Positions 12,859-13,349 of a DNA stretch of 13,349 nucleotides are shown here, piece by piece; within the stretch, counting starts at the first letter, position 1, and every line of letters begins with the position of its first letter. The notes beneath the pieces are model-generated. The model had not been told where the DNA came from. It was given only the letters and a program-made list of their open reading frames with translations, and searched no databases. The position numbers and the translations under genes were made by a program. Where the stretch lies: positions 1-13,349 of the forward strand of contig CAINEG010000047.1 of NCBI GenBank assembly GCA_903847655.1, read 5' to 3'. The stretch comes from an uncultured Bacteroidota bacterium. GTDB taxonomy: Bacteria > Bacteroidota > Bacteroidia > Chitinophagales > Chitinophagaceae.

Positions 12859-13349
12859 TTACTTTTTGTCTTTCTTTAAATAAGTAGAAAACCTTGCATT
12901 TTGTTCAGGGGTCAAAGCTTTACCATTGACTGTAATCTTACCATCGGTAATTTGAATCTTAACATTATCAATGGGAGCAATACCTTCTTCTTGTAAAGCT
13001 TGTAATAATGTTTTGGTATTTGCAGAGACAGTTACAGTGGTTGCGTTATCGTTAATTATTTTAGCACCCGCTGCAGTATCAGTACTGATGACTGAAATCT
13101 CAACAGTTTGAGCTTTAGTCTCCATTGCTTTCGTTGGATGCAATTGCGCTAAACTTGGAGCAATAACCAATGACACAATAGACATTAATTTAATTAAGAT
13201 ATTCATGGAAGGACCAGAGGTATCTTTAAAAGGATCACCCACAGTATCTCCAGTTACAGAAGCCTTATGTGGTTCAGATTTTTTATAGAACATCTCGCCA
13301 TTGATCTCAACACCTTTCTCAAAAGATTTTTTAGCATTATCCCAAGCAC
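12859..13349 (-). CDS. hppA: Membrane-bound ion-translocating pyrophosphatase, 3' part, with unusual C-terminal tail
   Basis: The last 163 codons of a gene whose start lies beyond the right end. The recognisable portion includes [12 protein letters not shown], then E-P-H-K-A and [16 protein letters not shown], the acidic motif that binds Mg-pyrophosphate, followed by the final membrane helix [17 protein letters not shown]. These enzymes hydrolyse pyrophosphate in the cytoplasmic membrane and pump protons or sodium ions. Most end within a few residues of this helix. Here the frame runs on for 98 residues: an Ala/Thr-rich linker, then [10 protein letters not shown], a strand pair, [15 protein letters not shown] and a lysine-rich end. 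With both termini of the 16-helix fold facing out, the tail should be periplasmic. The ion specificity cannot be judged, because the residues that set it are outside the window. A strong terminator follows the stop codon. Confidence 0.93.
   Translation of the reverse strand, partial: AWDNAKKSFEKGVEINGEMFYKKSEPHKASVTGDTVGDPFKDTSGPSMNILIKLMSIVSLVIAPSLAQLHPTKAMETKAQTVEISVISTDTAAGAKIINDNATTVTVSANTKTLLQALQEEGIAPIDNVKIQITDGKITVNGKALTPEQNARFSTYLKKDKK

Noticed and set aside
12859..12861. HppA tail as an artefact of a frameshift past a normal stop
   Set aside because: The frame is open through the tail with codon use like the rest, and the stop is followed 18 bases later by a strong terminator, so the tail looks genuine; a frameshift could only be excluded by comparison with relatives.

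Overview
The window is a compact, A+T-rich piece of chromosome from a member of the Bacteroidota, most likely close to the Chitinophagaceae/Sediminibacterium type (inference from protein families and signals). Supporting signs are the BT_3928-type DoxX protein, the duplicated DUF1599 protein, lipoproteins with Bacteroidota-style lipoboxes, very few Shine-Dalgarno sequences, and several promoter-like TAnnTTTG (-7) elements close to start codons. It holds 18 protein genes, all housekeeping or conserved, with no gap over 300 bases. I see no rRNA, tRNA, CRISPR array, phage gene or transposase.

Layout. Bases 1-143 hold a short array of REP-like hairpin repeats. Then come a DEAD-box RNA helicase (+, 184-1512) facing ndk (-, 1607-2023), with two similar hairpins in the convergent gap. 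ndk is divergent from nrnA (+, 2097-3110), which is followed after 3 bases by an FKBP-type lipoprotein (3114-4001) and a strong terminator. folP (-) is divergent from a DUF1599 protein plus a BT_3928-type membrane protein (+, 4962-6588). recF and a DciA-like DUF721 gene form a minus-strand pair (6600-7984). pyrR, pyrB and coaD run on the plus strand (8065-10056). A Nudix hydrolase (-) and pyrE (+) are divergent. An LEA14-like lipoprotein (-), a WbqC-family gene (+) and a BlaI-type repressor (-) follow. The window ends in the 3' part of hppA (-), a membrane pyrophosphatase gene.

How the genes work together. Nucleotide metabolism dominates: pyrB and pyrE catalyse steps of de novo UMP synthesis, PyrR senses or salvages pyrimidines, Ndk balances NTPs, NrnA finishes RNA decay and recycles pAp, and HppA removes pyrophosphate while pumping ions. 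CoaD and FolP supply CoA and folate. RecF and DciA act at replication forks.

The most unusual points are: an HppA protein with a tail of about 98 residues beyond its last membrane helix, next to a BlaI repressor that has no BlaR1/M56 partner in the window but has a candidate operator at its start; a REP-like array with conserved loop and variable stem; a helicase with DEMD instead of DEAD; a 93-residue internal duplication in the DUF1599 protein; a dihydropteroate synthase with a changed loop 1; and promoter elements placed so close to nrnA and pyrB that their mRNAs should be nearly leaderless. I found no evidence for a new defence or mobile system here.
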